64,000 nucleotides of DNA from Synechococcus sp. AG-683-C23 (GTDB lineage: Bacteria; Cyanobacteriota; Cyanobacteriia; PCC-6307; Cyanobiaceae), in assembly GCA_003208835.1 (NCBI GenBank), contig QCVD01000001.1:62001-126000 (forward strand), written 5' to 3'. The notes beneath the pieces are model-generated. The model had not been told where the DNA came from. It saw nothing but the letters and a program-made list of their open reading frames with translations, and ran no database searches. Below are positions 18,168 through 27,208 of the stretch, piece by piece; position 1 is the first letter of the stretch; each line of letters opens with the position of its first letter. The position numbers and the translations under genes were made by a program.

Positions 18168-18314
18168 ATGAACCAACAAACAAAGCACGACAGACAACAA
18201 TCTACATTAATGGATGCATACGCAAGAGCATATGCAAAACAGAATCCTCAATCTGGACTACTAAACCTGACTGACGCACTCAAACAAGCCGACCAACACA
18301 AAGAAAACACTTGA
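18168..18314 (+). CDS. Small hypothetical protein (48 aa)
   Basis: From the ATG at 18168 the frame reads MNQQTKHDRQQSTLMDAYAR and ends DALKQADQHKENT. The sequence is hydrophilic and helix-forming with natural-looking composition. No family is recognised. It follows the previous small ORF by 28 bases in the same direction and converges on the TPR gene at 18382. Confidence 0.35.
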   Translation: MNQQTKHDRQQSTLMDAYARAYAKQNPQSGLLNLTDALKQADQHKENT

Positions 18315-18381
18315 GTGGCTTGAACACACCAAAAACTATTTGGGACTTTAGTAATAGAAGACAGTATTGCAGGACTAATTC

Positions 18382-18747
18382 TTAACACTTGGACTCCAAA
18401 TATTCAGCAGCATCTTTATCGCTAAGATCTGCTCCTTTTCTCCAATCATTAAAGGCACCCTCAAGATCATTTACCGATTCTCTAGCAGAACCGCGAAAAT
18501 GGTAGGCATAGGCATCCTGAGGATCAATCTCTATAGCGTTATTGTAATCAGTAATTGCTCCTTGATAATCTTCTAATTGATACCTTACAATGCCACGAAA
18601 AGTGTAGGTATCGTAAGACTTCTGGCTAATGATCTCTATTGCTTTATTGAAATCATCCATTGCTCCTTGATAATCTTCTGCATCATATTTCTCTACTCCT
18701 TGATCAATATACTTATCTGCTAATGGGTTTGCATTTACAGCAATCAC
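18382..18747 (-). CDS. TPR-repeat protein (paralogue of the broken TPR genes)
   Basis: The 121-residue protein has three tetratricopeptide units: KYIDQGVEKYDAEDYQGAMD, YTFRGIVRYQLEDYQGAITD and YHFRGSARESVNDLEGAFND, ending YLESKC. The start is a GTG in the sequence corresponding to PLIAVKANPL of copy B, so the N-terminal signal peptide seen in the paralogue is missing or frameshifted (an ATG frame MPKTIIAK lies just upstream in another frame). It may therefore be an intact core with a lost secretion signal. It lies in inverted orientation to the copies at 16012 and 30072. TPR proteins act as protein-binding scaffolds; the partner is unknown. Confidence 0.65.
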   Translation of the reverse strand: MIAVNANPLADKYIDQGVEKYDAEDYQGAMDDFNKAIEIISQKSYDTYTFRGIVRYQLEDYQGAITDYNNAIEIDPQDAYAYHFRGSARESVNDLEGAFNDWRKGADLSDKDAAEYLESKC

Positions 18748-18771
18748 ATTTTGCGATAATAGTTTTTGGCA

Positions 18772-18918
18772 TCAAACAGGTTCTCCATCTCGCTCATAGA
18801 CCCAGTCAGCGTCTTCATGCTCGATTTCTGGTTCTACCTGATGACGCTCTGCCTCTGCAACGATCGAATCAAGATCTTCTAATAACTCGTCAGAGTCAAA
18901 CCGATACTTGTAGAGCAT
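18772..18918 (-). CDS. Small acidic hypothetical protein (48 aa)
   Basis: From the ATG at 18916-18918 the frame reads MLYKYRFDSDELLEDLDSIV, then AEAERHQVEPEIEHEDADWV and ends RDGEPV. It is strongly acidic, with natural composition. It precedes the TPR gene on the same strand by 24 bases, so the two may be co-transcribed. The track's longer N-terminus is not supported. No family is recognised. Confidence 0.35.
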   Translation of the reverse strand: MLYKYRFDSDELLEDLDSIVAEAERHQVEPEIEHEDADWVYERDGEPV

Positions 18919-19037
18919 CGGTTTGCAGAATGGCGTGGATTTATGATGTATGATAATCAAAAGTCTTCTTTTATAGTTCTCTATTCTTTTTTACTACTTA
19001 TTTTCACCTTTTCTTATTGTGCTTTTTCTCATTCGTT

Positions 19038-20060
19038 ATGACTGTTCTTGTTACTGGCGTTGCAGGTTTTATCGGGTTTCATTTAGCCAAGAGGCTCTTG
19101 CTATCTGATGTCCCTGTTGTTGGATTAGATAATCTTAATAGTTATTATGATGTTTCTCTTAAGGTCGATCGTTTAAATTACTTGAAAAAAAATGCTTCTT
19201 CCAAGGATCTCGCCTTTCAATTTTATAATAATAATATCCAAGATCATAGTTCAATCCAGCAGATTTTTTGTCAGCATACCATATCCTCGGTAGTAAATCT
19301 TGCTGCTCAAGCTGGTGTTAGATATTCAATTGAAAATCCTTCGACATACATTCAAAGTAACTTAGTAGGATTTGGCAATATTCTTGAATTATGCAGGCAT
19401 TATTCTGTAGATCAACTGATCTACGCCTCTAGCAGTTCGGTATATGGAGGTAATACTGTATTACCTTTTTCGGAAAAACATAATGTTGATCATCCATTAA
19501 GTCTTTATGCCGCTTCTAAAAAGGCCAATGAACTGATGGCTCACTCTTATAGCCATCTTTTTAATCTTCCAACAACCGGTCTCCGCTTCTTCACTGTCTA
19601 TGGTCCTTGGGGACGGCCAGATATGGCCCTATTTCTATTTACTAAATCTATATTATCTAATAAGCCTATTCAACTTTTTAACAATGGACAAATGGTCCGT
19701 GATTTTACATATATTGACGATATTGTTGAATCTATAGTGCGATTACTTGCTAAGCCCCCTCTACCTAATCCAGGATATTCATCTTCCGAACTTGGCCCAT
19801 CATCTAGTTGGGCACCATATTCTATATTTAATATTGGCAACTCGAATCCTATTCCCTTATTAGATTATGTTGAGGCTTTAGAGAAATCTCTTGGAATCAA
19901 GGCACTAAAGGAATACCTACCTATGCAAATGGGTGATGTTCCTATGACCGCGGCTGATACCACTGCTATTGAGAAATGGATTGGTTTCAAGCCAAGTACA
20001 TCTGTTGACGAAGGCGTACAACACTTCGTATCTTGGTATCGAGACTATTATCAATTATAA
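19038..20060 (+). CDS. UDP-glucuronate 4-epimerase-like SDR
   Basis: I start the protein at the ATG at 19038 (MTVLVTGVAGFIGFHLAKRL), where the Rossmann strand begins. GLDNLNSYYDVSLKVDRL is diagnostic of the CapI/LspL group of UDP-glucuronate 4-epimerases; catalytic YAASKKANE (YxxxK) and LRFFTVYGPWGRPDMALFLF follow. At 340 residues it has the family's usual length. It would interconvert UDP-glucuronate and UDP-galacturonate, or the N-acetyl analogues given the UDP-HexNAc dehydrogenase 73 bases downstream. First gene of the plus-strand cassette; the T-rich 5' leader shows no clear Shine-Dalgarno. Confidence 0.88.
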   Translation: MTVLVTGVAGFIGFHLAKRLLLSDVPVVGLDNLNSYYDVSLKVDRLNYLKKNASSKDLAFQFYNNNIQDHSSIQQIFCQHTISSVVNLAAQAGVRYSIENPSTYIQSNLVGFGNILELCRHYSVDQLIYASSSSVYGGNTVLPFSEKHNVDHPLSLYAASKKANELMAHSYSHLFNLPTTGLRFFTVYGPWGRPDMALFLFTKSILSNKPIQLFNNGQMVRDFTYIDDIVESIVRLLAKPPLPNPGYSSSELGPSSSWAPYSIFNIGNSNPIPLLDYVEALEKSLGIKALKEYLPMQMGDVPMTAADTTAIEKWIGFKPSTSVDEGVQHFVSWYRDYYQL

Positions 20061-20133
20061 TCATTAGTTCTACGTCTTTTCCCAGATTCTTTCATTGTTT
20101 ATTTATCTTTTATCGTCATAACTCATCAACTTC

Positions 20134-21480
20134 ATGACTTCCTCCGCTAAACTTCCAGATTTACATAACTTGACCGTTGCTGTAATTGGTTTGGGATATG
20201 TTGGTCTACCAATCGCCGTTGCTTTTGCCTCAACAAAAATTTGTAGAATTTCTGGTAATTCTCTCAATCGTAGGGTCATAGGTTTTGATATCAATGAGGA
20301 AAGAATACAAGAATTGTCTAATTCTTTTGATCGTAATTTAGAAGTTTCATCAACGGAGCTTTCCTCGTTACAGAATCTGCTCTTTACCTCTACATCTTCT
20401 GATTTGGTCTCCTCTGATATTTTCATTGTTACAGTCCCGACTCCTGTTGATTCTTCTAAGCGGCCTGACCTTACTTGTCTTCGTTCTGCATCTGATTTAG
20501 TTGGTTCGGTTATTAAAAATCGCACTCAATATTCACTCCCAATTGTCATTTTTGAAAGTACAGTTTTTCCCGGTGCCACAGAGGAAGTTTGTATCCCCAT
20601 TATCGAGTCTGTTTCGAATTTGACTTTAAATCATGACTTTTTCTGCGGATATAGCCCCGAGCGAATTAATCCAGGTGAGTCTAACCATAAGCTTCAATCT
20701 GTTGTTAAAGTTACTAGTGGTAGCTCACCAGATGCATCTTTATGGATAGATCAGTTATATGGTTCCGTAATTGATGCTGGTACTTACAAAGCATCATCTA
20801 TAAAGGTTGCAGAAGCAGCTAAGGTTATTGAAAATACTCAGAGAGACTTAAATATTGCACTAGTTAATGAGCTCTCTATGATTTTCAGCCTGATGGATAT
20901 AGATACTATTGATGTGCTGAATGCCGCATCGACCAAATGGAATTTTCTTCCATTTCGCCCAGGTCTTGTTGGGGGTCATTGTATTGGAGTAGATCCTTAT
21001 TACCTTACATACAAGTCTGAACAGTTGGGATATCTTCCACAGGTTGTATTAGCTGGACGGCGTATTAATGATGGAATGGGCAGGTGGATTGTGGATCAAT
21101 TGATTCTTGTTATGGCTAGACGAGGATTTATTATTTCGCATTCAAATATCCTAATCCTCGGCTTTTCGTTTAAGGAAAATTGCCCTGATTTTCGCAATAC
21201 TCGTGTTATCGACATTGTTAATTCTGTAAAATATTTTGGTATGTCCTGCGAAGTTGTGGATCCATGGGTTTCTTCTGTTGATTCTACTCGCGAATATGGT
21301 TTGGCAGTCCTTTCATCAGTTCCATCTGGTGTTACTTATGATGCTGTTATTGTCGCAGTTCAACATAAGGAATTTGTTGGCCTCTCTTCGTCTTATTGGA
21401 GATCACTCCTTACATCAGGAGGTGTATTAGTAGATCTTAAAGGCATAGTTCCACGTGAATTAAATGCTTTAAGACCTTAA
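20134..21480 (+). CDS. UDP-sugar 6-dehydrogenase (WbpO/TviB-type UDP-HexNAc dehydrogenase)
   Basis: The 448-residue enzyme has VAVIGLGYVGLPIAVAFA (NAD site), TVPTPVD, ESTVFPGATEE, CGYSPERINPGE, EAAKVIENTQRDLNIALVNE and GGHCIGVDPYYLTYKSEQLGY with the catalytic Cys. ERINPG and NTQRD are features of the WbpA/WbpO/VipA branch that makes UDP-N-acetyl-galactosaminuronate or glucosaminuronate rather than UDP-glucuronate; this sub-assignment is from memory of the family. Two NAD-dependent oxidations give the C6 acid, which AsnB downstream could then amidate. Confidence 0.88.
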   Translation: MTSSAKLPDLHNLTVAVIGLGYVGLPIAVAFASTKICRISGNSLNRRVIGFDINEERIQELSNSFDRNLEVSSTELSSLQNLLFTSTSSDLVSSDIFIVTVPTPVDSSKRPDLTCLRSASDLVGSVIKNRTQYSLPIVIFESTVFPGATEEVCIPIIESVSNLTLNHDFFCGYSPERINPGESNHKLQSVVKVTSGSSPDASLWIDQLYGSVIDAGTYKASSIKVAEAAKVIENTQRDLNIALVNELSMIFSLMDIDTIDVLNAASTKWNFLPFRPGLVGGHCIGVDPYYLTYKSEQLGYLPQVVLAGRRINDGMGRWIVDQLILVMARRGFIISHSNILILGFSFKENCPDFRNTRVIDIVNSVKYFGMSCEVVDPWVSSVDSTREYGLAVLSSVPSGVTYDAVIVAVQHKEFVGLSSSYWRSLLTSGGVLVDLKGIVPRELNALRP

Positions 21481-21525
21481 TTAATTTATATATTACTAAG
21501 CCCTCGTACATTTATTTTTCTTTTG

Positions 21526-21554
21526 TTGACAGATCTTTTAGTATGAAATAAATT
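21526..21554 (+). promoter_or_regulatory. Candidate sigma70-type promoter for asnB
   Basis: TTGACA (21526-21531) is separated by exactly 17 bases from TAAATT (21549-21554), a good match to the consensus. It lies 27 bases before the asnB-like ATG at 21582, so a second transcription start inside the cassette is likely. Confidence 0.5.
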
Positions 21555-21581
21555 ACGGATTAACCTAAGAGACTTTGTCTC

Positions 21582-23444
21582 ATGTGTTCTATTGCTGGCT
21601 ATATTTCAAGCTCCGTCCGTGATCCTGAATGCCTCTCACGTATGTTAGACACATTAGAGCATAGAGGTCCTGATGATTTAAGCCAATTTCACTACCAGTC
21701 GGTCCATATGGGTATGACACGTTTGGCTATTAACGATATATATCAAGGCCAACAACCTTTGTACAATCGAGCACAAACAGTTGCAGTTTTCTATAATGGT
21801 GAAATCTATAATTATCCTCAACTTCGTTCTGAATTAGAGTCAAAGGGTTATACTTTTCGCACTGGATCTGATGGGGAGGTCATCTGCCATCTTTATGATG
21901 AGTATGGTGATGACTTGTTTGGTTATCTTGATGGCATGTTTGCCATCTCATTGTGGGACTATTCAACACAAACCCTTTTGTTGGCAAGAGACCTAGCAGG
22001 TGAAAAGCCTCTGTATTACACCTCTCCTAGTTCTAGTTGCACTATTGTCTATGCATCTGAGATTAAAGCAATAAGGAGGTTTAAGCATATTAGTCTTACA
22101 CTTAACAACCAAGCTATTTGGGACTTTCCTACCTTTTTGTGGGTCCCGGAACCCAATACTATATTTTCTCAAGTTTATGCTCTGCCCAAAGGCCATCTGC
22201 TAAAGGTTCAGGATTCTGAGGTTAAAATTAAGCCATACGATGTCCATTTACCTTTACCTACATTTGATTTCTCTGATGAACAAGATGTTCTCAATCAAAT
22301 ACGCAGTGTCGTTGAAAAATCTGTTGTATCGCGCTTGTTATCTGACGTTCCCATTGGGTGTTTTTTAAGTGGTGGTCTTGATAGTTCTATTGTTACTTCT
22401 ATAGCGTCCCGTCACTTACCTTCTGTCGATACTTTTAGTGTTTCTTTTGATCAAATTCCTGATCCTTACCATGGATTATTGGATGAATCAGTTGCTGCCC
22501 AAGAATTTGCTTCGTTCTTAGGCGTTAATCATCATTCAATTTGTGTAACAGCCTCTTCTTTTAGAGGCCTCTTAGATCAGTTTTGTTATTCTGGTGATCA
22601 ACCTTTTGCTGTTTCTTCTGGGTTGGGAATTTTATCTGTAGCCCAAGAAGCGTCAGCTCATGGTATCAAAGTTTTACTTAGTGGTGATTGCGCTGACGAA
22701 TGTTTTGGGGGATACTCTTGGTATCAGTATCTTTCTTTAGGCTATGAATCGTCATCTAGTAATTTTAATCAATCACCGATTTCTTTTCAAAATTTTGGTA
22801 TATCTCTTGACGATCGTTTAGATTACCTTTCTAAATACAATTCTTTTCAGCGTGCATGGGCGTGGCATTACTATGCCCACGAGTCTGAGAAACGCGGTTT
22901 ATTTTCAATTGACTTTTGTAATGACCTTCGAAGTTCATTGCGCCACTTTGAATCTTTTTCATCGGAAACAGACTGGAGTCCCAAAACTTATATTGACCAC
23001 GATCGTTCATTTTATATGTCAAATGAGATGTTAACTAAACTTGATAGGATGACTATGGCTTATTCAATTGAGGGTCGTGTACCCTTTGCGTCACCAGCCA
23101 TACTTTCTTTGGCTTCTCAAATTCCTTTTTCTTATATGGTGCGTGGATCTACTTTAAAGTGGGCACTTAGAAATGCTTTTAAGGACCATGTTCCTGCATC
23201 TATCTTGAATCGCCCTAAACACGGCTTTAATGTACCTATTGATCATTGGTTAAGAAGCGAGTGGAGCGACTTGCTTGCTGAAACGTTCTCCAATGAATCT
23301 GCAATCAACAAGCATGGTTTTTTGTCCACAGAGGCCGCCAGCTTTGCTAACGCGATGCTTTATGATGACCAGCGTCTAAATGGTCATTCACTTTTCTGCT
23401 ATATAATGCTCAATCGCTGGCTCGAACAATCAGATGACTATTGA
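21582..23444 (+). CDS. Glutamine-dependent asparagine synthase-like amidotransferase (AsnB/WbpS type)
   Basis: The 620-residue protein starts MCSIAGYISS, leaving Cys2 as the glutaminase nucleophile, with HRGPDD and YNGEIYNYPQLR in the class II GATase half (about 1-195). The synthetase half has the PP-loop FLSGGLDSSIV (about 265-275), LSGDCADECFGGY and KLDRMTMAYSIEGRVPFASP. Length and order are those of AsnB. In glycan loci such enzymes convert a uronic acid carboxyl to the amide; the UDP-sugar dehydrogenase upstream supplies a suitable acid, but the substrate is inferred. Its 3' end overlaps the neuB-like gene by 11 bases. Confidence 0.9.
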   Translation: MCSIAGYISSSVRDPECLSRMLDTLEHRGPDDLSQFHYQSVHMGMTRLAINDIYQGQQPLYNRAQTVAVFYNGEIYNYPQLRSELESKGYTFRTGSDGEVICHLYDEYGDDLFGYLDGMFAISLWDYSTQTLLLARDLAGEKPLYYTSPSSSCTIVYASEIKAIRRFKHISLTLNNQAIWDFPTFLWVPEPNTIFSQVYALPKGHLLKVQDSEVKIKPYDVHLPLPTFDFSDEQDVLNQIRSVVEKSVVSRLLSDVPIGCFLSGGLDSSIVTSIASRHLPSVDTFSVSFDQIPDPYHGLLDESVAAQEFASFLGVNHHSICVTASSFRGLLDQFCYSGDQPFAVSSGLGILSVAQEASAHGIKVLLSGDCADECFGGYSWYQYLSLGYESSSSNFNQSPISFQNFGISLDDRLDYLSKYNSFQRAWAWHYYAHESEKRGLFSIDFCNDLRSSLRHFESFSSETDWSPKTYIDHDRSFYMSNEMLTKLDRMTMAYSIEGRVPFASPAILSLASQIPFSYMVRGSTLKWALRNAFKDHVPASILNRPKHGFNVPIDHWLRSEWSDLLAETFSNESAINKHGFLSTEAASFANAMLYDDQRLNGHSLFCYIMLNRWLEQSDDY

Positions 23445-24138
23445 AATCATTGCTGAAATTGGTCAGAATCATAATGGGGATATGCAGCTTGCTTGTGAAT
23501 TAATCAAAGCTGCGTACGATGCTGGAGCGGATGTTGCAAAATTTCAGCTTTATGATGCTCCCTCTCTATTTTCTAGCGAAAATAATCCTTGGTATGAATA
23601 TAATTGTAAAACCGAATTATCTCGAGACGATGTAGTAACACTCTCATTATATTGTCAGACTTTAGGTATTGAATTTATGGCATCCGTATTTGATCAAGAA
23701 CGTATTGCTTGGTTAGAAAAGGTTGGGGTTTCACGCTATAAAATTGCCTCTAGATCCATTTATGACTCATCTCTCATCGCAGCTTTGCTTGCAACAGGAA
23801 AGCCCTTAATTGCCTCGCTAGGTATGTGGGATTCTCCCGACTTTCCATCTATTTCAAATAACGATAGTATCGATTATCTTTATTGTATTTCAAAGTATCC
23901 AACTCCTATTTCTGATTTGCGTTTCGCCGAGGTTGATTTTTCTAAATATTCTGGTTTTAGTGACCATACTGAAACCATTTACCCTTCGCAGATTGCAATG
24001 GCACGTGGTGCATCTATCATTGAGAAGCATTTTACTTTAGATAAGAATATGTATGGCCCTGACCATTCCTGCAGCATGACTCCTAGTGAACTGGTTGAGC
24101 TCTGTAACTTCCGAGATTGTCTACTCCAAGTAATCTGA
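23434..24138 (+). CDS. Short NeuB-like synthase (second copy)
   Basis: The 234-residue protein contains the NeuB barrel motifs AEIGQNHNGDMQLACELI, AKFQLYD, EFMASVFDQERIAWL, KIASRSI, SLGMWD, CISKYPTP, GFSDHT and EKHFTLD, and ends right after the barrel, so the C-terminal SAF domain of classical NeuB is absent. It is even shorter than the copy at 14125. It would condense phosphoenolpyruvate with an aldose to give a keto-acid sugar. The start overlaps asnB by 11 bases and the stop is two bases before the GT2-NeuA-like gene, so the three are co-translated. Confidence 0.85.
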   Translation: MTIEIIAEIGQNHNGDMQLACELIKAAYDAGADVAKFQLYDAPSLFSSENNPWYEYNCKTELSRDDVVTLSLYCQTLGIEFMASVFDQERIAWLEKVGVSRYKIASRSIYDSSLIAALLATGKPLIASLGMWDSPDFPSISNNDSIDYLYCISKYPTPISDLRFAEVDFSKYSGFSDHTETIYPSQIAMARGASIIEKHFTLDKNMYGPDHSCSMTPSELVELCNFRDCLLQVI

Positions 24139-24140
24139 TC

Positions 24141-25496
24141 ATGGCCTTAGTTACTGTTTATCTTCCTTGTTCAAATTATGGCAGGTTCCTCTCAGATGCA
24201 ATTGATAGTGTACTAAAGCAAACCTTTGATGATTGGGAGTTATTTATTATTGATGACGGCTCTATTGATAATACCTCTGAGGTTTTACAACTGTATAAGG
24301 GCCACCCCAGGATCACTATATTTACTACCCCATCCATTGGTTTACCTTCAGTATGTAATTTTGCAATTTCTAGGTCCTTGTCTAAATATGTTATACGCCT
24401 AGATGGCGATGATATATTTGATGAGAATATACTCTTGATATTAACTAACTATCTTGAGCGTCATCCTGATGCAGCACTCGTTTTTCCTGATTACTATTTA
24501 ATAGATGAGTTTGGTATCGTTTTTGCACATGAACAACGACAGCGCATTTTTGAGAATAATCATATGCTGGATATTCCTCCAAATGGGGCCTGTACTATGA
24601 TTCGTAAGTCTATTATTGATGATATTGGTGGCTATCGTGAAGATCTGGGGGCCCAAGATGGTTTTGACTTATGGACTCGAATTAGAAATAAATACGTTGC
24701 AGGTAACATTAATCTTCCACTTTTCCGGTATAGAAGACATGGTAGCAATCTTACTGGGAATACCCACAGAATATTATCTGCTAGGCGGCAAATTAAAAAA
24801 GATGCAGTCGAAAGTAGTTTATTAGCCTATTATCCAATTACTGCTGTTATCCCCTGTCGACGTAATTATGACTTTAGGCAAGATTTATGGAATGCCACGT
24901 TCAATGGTCGTTCTCTCCTTGAAAAGGATATTGACGTATGCCTTACGTCCAAATTAATTGATAAAGTTGTTGTTGCTTGCGATAATCTCGACGCTAAAAA
25001 GGTTGTTGAAAAATTTGATGATTCTAGAGTTAGTTTTTATCTGCGTGATTCTGATAGCACAATTCGTACTCGAAGTATCGTTCCAACCTTAAAGAATATT
25101 GTGCAGTCTTTAGACCCACAATTCAAGGGCATTACAGTTCTTAGATATCTTCAGACTCCCTTTGTATCGAATGATGTGCTTGACGAAGCCATTACTTCAT
25201 TGATTATGAATGATGCCGATAGTTCCTATGGTGTTGAACGAATCAAGCGAAATCTATTTCGTCGTTCTCCTCACGGATTAGAACCTATTAATTCAAATAA
25301 TTCTTTTTCTACTGATTTTGATATTATATACCGCGATTCTCAGACTTTTACGGCATCCGCGAACAGAAATTTTCTACGTGGTAGCCTTTCTGGATCTACA
25401 TCAGTTTGTTTTGAAGTTTCTGAATCTGAATCTCTTTTTATTAATTCAGAGTTAGATCTTGAGGTTGCCAATCTTTTATCCAAAAAGTATGACTAA
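24141..25496 (+). CDS. Fusion of GT2 glycosyltransferase and NeuA-like nucleotidyltransferase domain
   Basis: The ATG at 24141 follows the neuB stop by two bases; the track's TTG start overlaps neuB and is less likely. Residues about 1-225 are a GT2: MALVTVYLPCSNYGRFLSDA, LFIIDDGSIDNTSE, RLDGDDIFDEN (DxD) and GAQDGFDLW. Residues about 226-451 resemble a CMP-sugar synthetase: TAVIPCRR, GRSLLEKDIDVCLTSKLIDK, VVVACDN and VLRYLQTPFVSNDVLDEAI, matching the NeuA order but with a degenerate first motif (no RGGSK). Making and transferring an activated keto-sugar in one chain is an attractive reading; alternatively the second domain is non-catalytic. Domain order is seen, function inferred. Confidence 0.75.
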   Translation: MALVTVYLPCSNYGRFLSDAIDSVLKQTFDDWELFIIDDGSIDNTSEVLQLYKGHPRITIFTTPSIGLPSVCNFAISRSLSKYVIRLDGDDIFDENILLILTNYLERHPDAALVFPDYYLIDEFGIVFAHEQRQRIFENNHMLDIPPNGACTMIRKSIIDDIGGYREDLGAQDGFDLWTRIRNKYVAGNINLPLFRYRRHGSNLTGNTHRILSARRQIKKDAVESSLLAYYPITAVIPCRRNYDFRQDLWNATFNGRSLLEKDIDVCLTSKLIDKVVVACDNLDAKKVVEKFDDSRVSFYLRDSDSTIRTRSIVPTLKNIVQSLDPQFKGITVLRYLQTPFVSNDVLDEAITSLIMNDADSSYGVERIKRNLFRRSPHGLEPINSNNSFSTDFDIIYRDSQTFTASANRNFLRGSLSGSTSVCFEVSESESLFINSELDLEVANLLSKKYD

Positions 25497-26166
25497 TATA
25501 TCCGATAATATTGGCATTATTATTGCTTGTCGTACACAATCGACACGATTGCCTGGGAAGGCGTTACTTCCTCTTGGTGGATATCCAATGGTTATTTACT
25601 TACTAGAAAGACTTCGTTCAAGTAATTTTGCGGACAATATTGTTCTTGCTACTTCAGAACTTCCAGATGACGATGAGTTAGCTTCTATTGTTTCTACCTT
25701 TGGAGTACCAGTTTTTCGCGGTCAACATGATGATGTTGTTGACCGCTATGTAAACGCTGCCCAACATTTTTCTTTTGACTATGTTGTACGAGTTACAGCT
25801 GACTGCCCCTTTGTCTGTTCCAAAACTCTCGACTACTTTATCGAGCGTTCTTTTGCATTCCAATCTTTCGATCTTTTGACCACGAAGGGATTTTTCCCTG
25901 TTGGTATTGATTATGAGATTTTTCCAACTTCCCTTCTTTTGAAATTACATCATAGTTCTCTTTTATCTACTTCCGATCGCGAACATTTGACCTTATATAT
26001 GTATAATAATTCTTCTCGTTATAATATTATTTATCTTCCTCCGCCATTTAACTTTTGCAAAGAGCAAACCTATACTGTAGATACTCTTGAAGACTATACA
26101 ATGGCTACATCCATAGTTTCTGGATTATCACAAACTGGATCAGTTTTTAATTCTTTATTCCTTTGA
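25489..26166 (+). CDS. SpsF-like cytidylyltransferase family protein
   Basis: The ATG at 25489 overlaps the preceding stop and gives a 225-residue protein that begins with a short leader and then IIIACRTQSTRLPGKALLPL, the NTP-binding signature of the SpsF/KdsB-like family, followed by VLATSE and RVTADCPFVCS with HDDVVDRY between them. SpsF-type proteins occur with NeuB-type SpsE in spore-coat and flagellin glycan clusters and are thought to activate the keto-sugar with CTP. Next to a NeuB and a degenerate NeuA-like domain it is the best candidate for the working CMP-sugar synthetase of this cassette. Confidence 0.83.
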   Translation: MTNISDNIGIIIACRTQSTRLPGKALLPLGGYPMVIYLLERLRSSNFADNIVLATSELPDDDELASIVSTFGVPVFRGQHDDVVDRYVNAAQHFSFDYVVRVTADCPFVCSKTLDYFIERSFAFQSFDLLTTKGFFPVGIDYEIFPTSLLLKLHHSSLLSTSDREHLTLYMYNNSSRYNIIYLPPPFNFCKEQTYTVDTLEDYTMATSIVSGLSQTGSVFNSLFL

Positions 26167-26170
26167 TTTA

Positions 26171-27208
26171 ATGGCCAAAATAGATTACTTCAAAAGCTCT
26201 GATGATATCTCTAGTGAATCCTTTAATTGGGATTCCAACATTGATGCCCTATTGCAAAAACAATCGAGTCTCTCTCGTTTTTTTGATCAGGGTCCTCTTC
26301 GTGAGAATTGTATTCTTTGTAATTCCTGCATCGTGGATGCCTCCTTGTTTAGTCACAGAGGTATGTCATATAAGTTCTGTCCTCGTTGTTCGCACCTTCA
26401 GACTTCATATATTCTTCCAAAAGGTTTTCCGTTTAGTGTTTCCTCTTATGGCTTTGATTCCATTTATCCCGATCTTTCAAGTTCTGAATATATTTCTAGA
26501 CGCGATCGTATATATATGCCTAAGCTGAAATGGTTTCTCAAGCGAGTTGAATTAGCTGGTATTGCACCTTCTCAATGTTTTGATCTTAAATTTTTGGAGT
26601 TTGGTTGTGGATCTGGATATTTTCTGCATTCACTAATTGAATTGGGTTTTTCAAATGTGCTCGGTATTGATGCTCACCCTACTCTAGTCGCTAACGCAAA
26701 CCATCATTGTGGATTTGATGTAGCTACTGTTAGTTGTGATCTCTACAATGATCTTTCTGACTCAGATGCTAATATATTCGCGGGTTTCTTCGTGTTAGAG
26801 CACTTAGAAGATCCAGGCCGATTCTGGTCTATTATGTCTAGTAAACCACCAGGCACGTTGCTTTTTTTCTCAGTTCCGATGTTTAGTTTATGTACCATGA
26901 TTGAGTCTGCAATTACAGACTTTCCAGCACGTAATCTTGATAATGCTGTTCATACACAACTTTATACAGACCAATCTATTGATTTTATACTAAATGAATC
27001 TGGCTTCTCCAAAGTTTCCGAGTGGATTTTTGGTCAAGATTCGAACGACCTTGTAAGAATGATCATTAGAAAGTTAGCCCAAAGCATGCCCCCTGATTTA
27101 TTGTCAATATCGGCTCCAGATCTAATTCAACTTGTAGATCCTTTCCAAAAAGTTGTTGATCATCTCAAGCTAAGTGATTCTCGCCACATTCTCGCTGTTA
27201 AATACTGA
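26171..27208 (+). CDS. Class I SAM methyltransferase with N-terminal Cys4 zinc-type motif
   Basis: The 345-residue protein has a Cys cluster CILCNSC...FCPRCSHLQ (about 48-82), as in the sugar C-methyltransferase family (Methyltransf_13 zinc-binding domain), then SAM motif I LEFGCGSGYFLHS (about 141-153), VLGIDAHP and FVLEHLEDPGRFW. The C-terminal QDSNDLVRMII fits the family tail weakly. It would methylate a sugar or a sugar-derived intermediate in the cytoplasm. It starts four bases after spsF and its stop overlaps the hisH-like ATG, consistent with one operon. Confidence 0.8.
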   Translation: MAKIDYFKSSDDISSESFNWDSNIDALLQKQSSLSRFFDQGPLRENCILCNSCIVDASLFSHRGMSYKFCPRCSHLQTSYILPKGFPFSVSSYGFDSIYPDLSSSEYISRRDRIYMPKLKWFLKRVELAGIAPSQCFDLKFLEFGCGSGYFLHSLIELGFSNVLGIDAHPTLVANANHHCGFDVATVSCDLYNDLSDSDANIFAGFFVLEHLEDPGRFWSIMSSKPPGTLLFFSVPMFSLCTMIESAITDFPARNLDNAVHTQLYTDQSIDFILNESGFSKVSEWIFGQDSNDLVRMIIRKLAQSMPPDLLSISAPDLIQLVDPFQKVVDHLKLSDSRHILAVKY

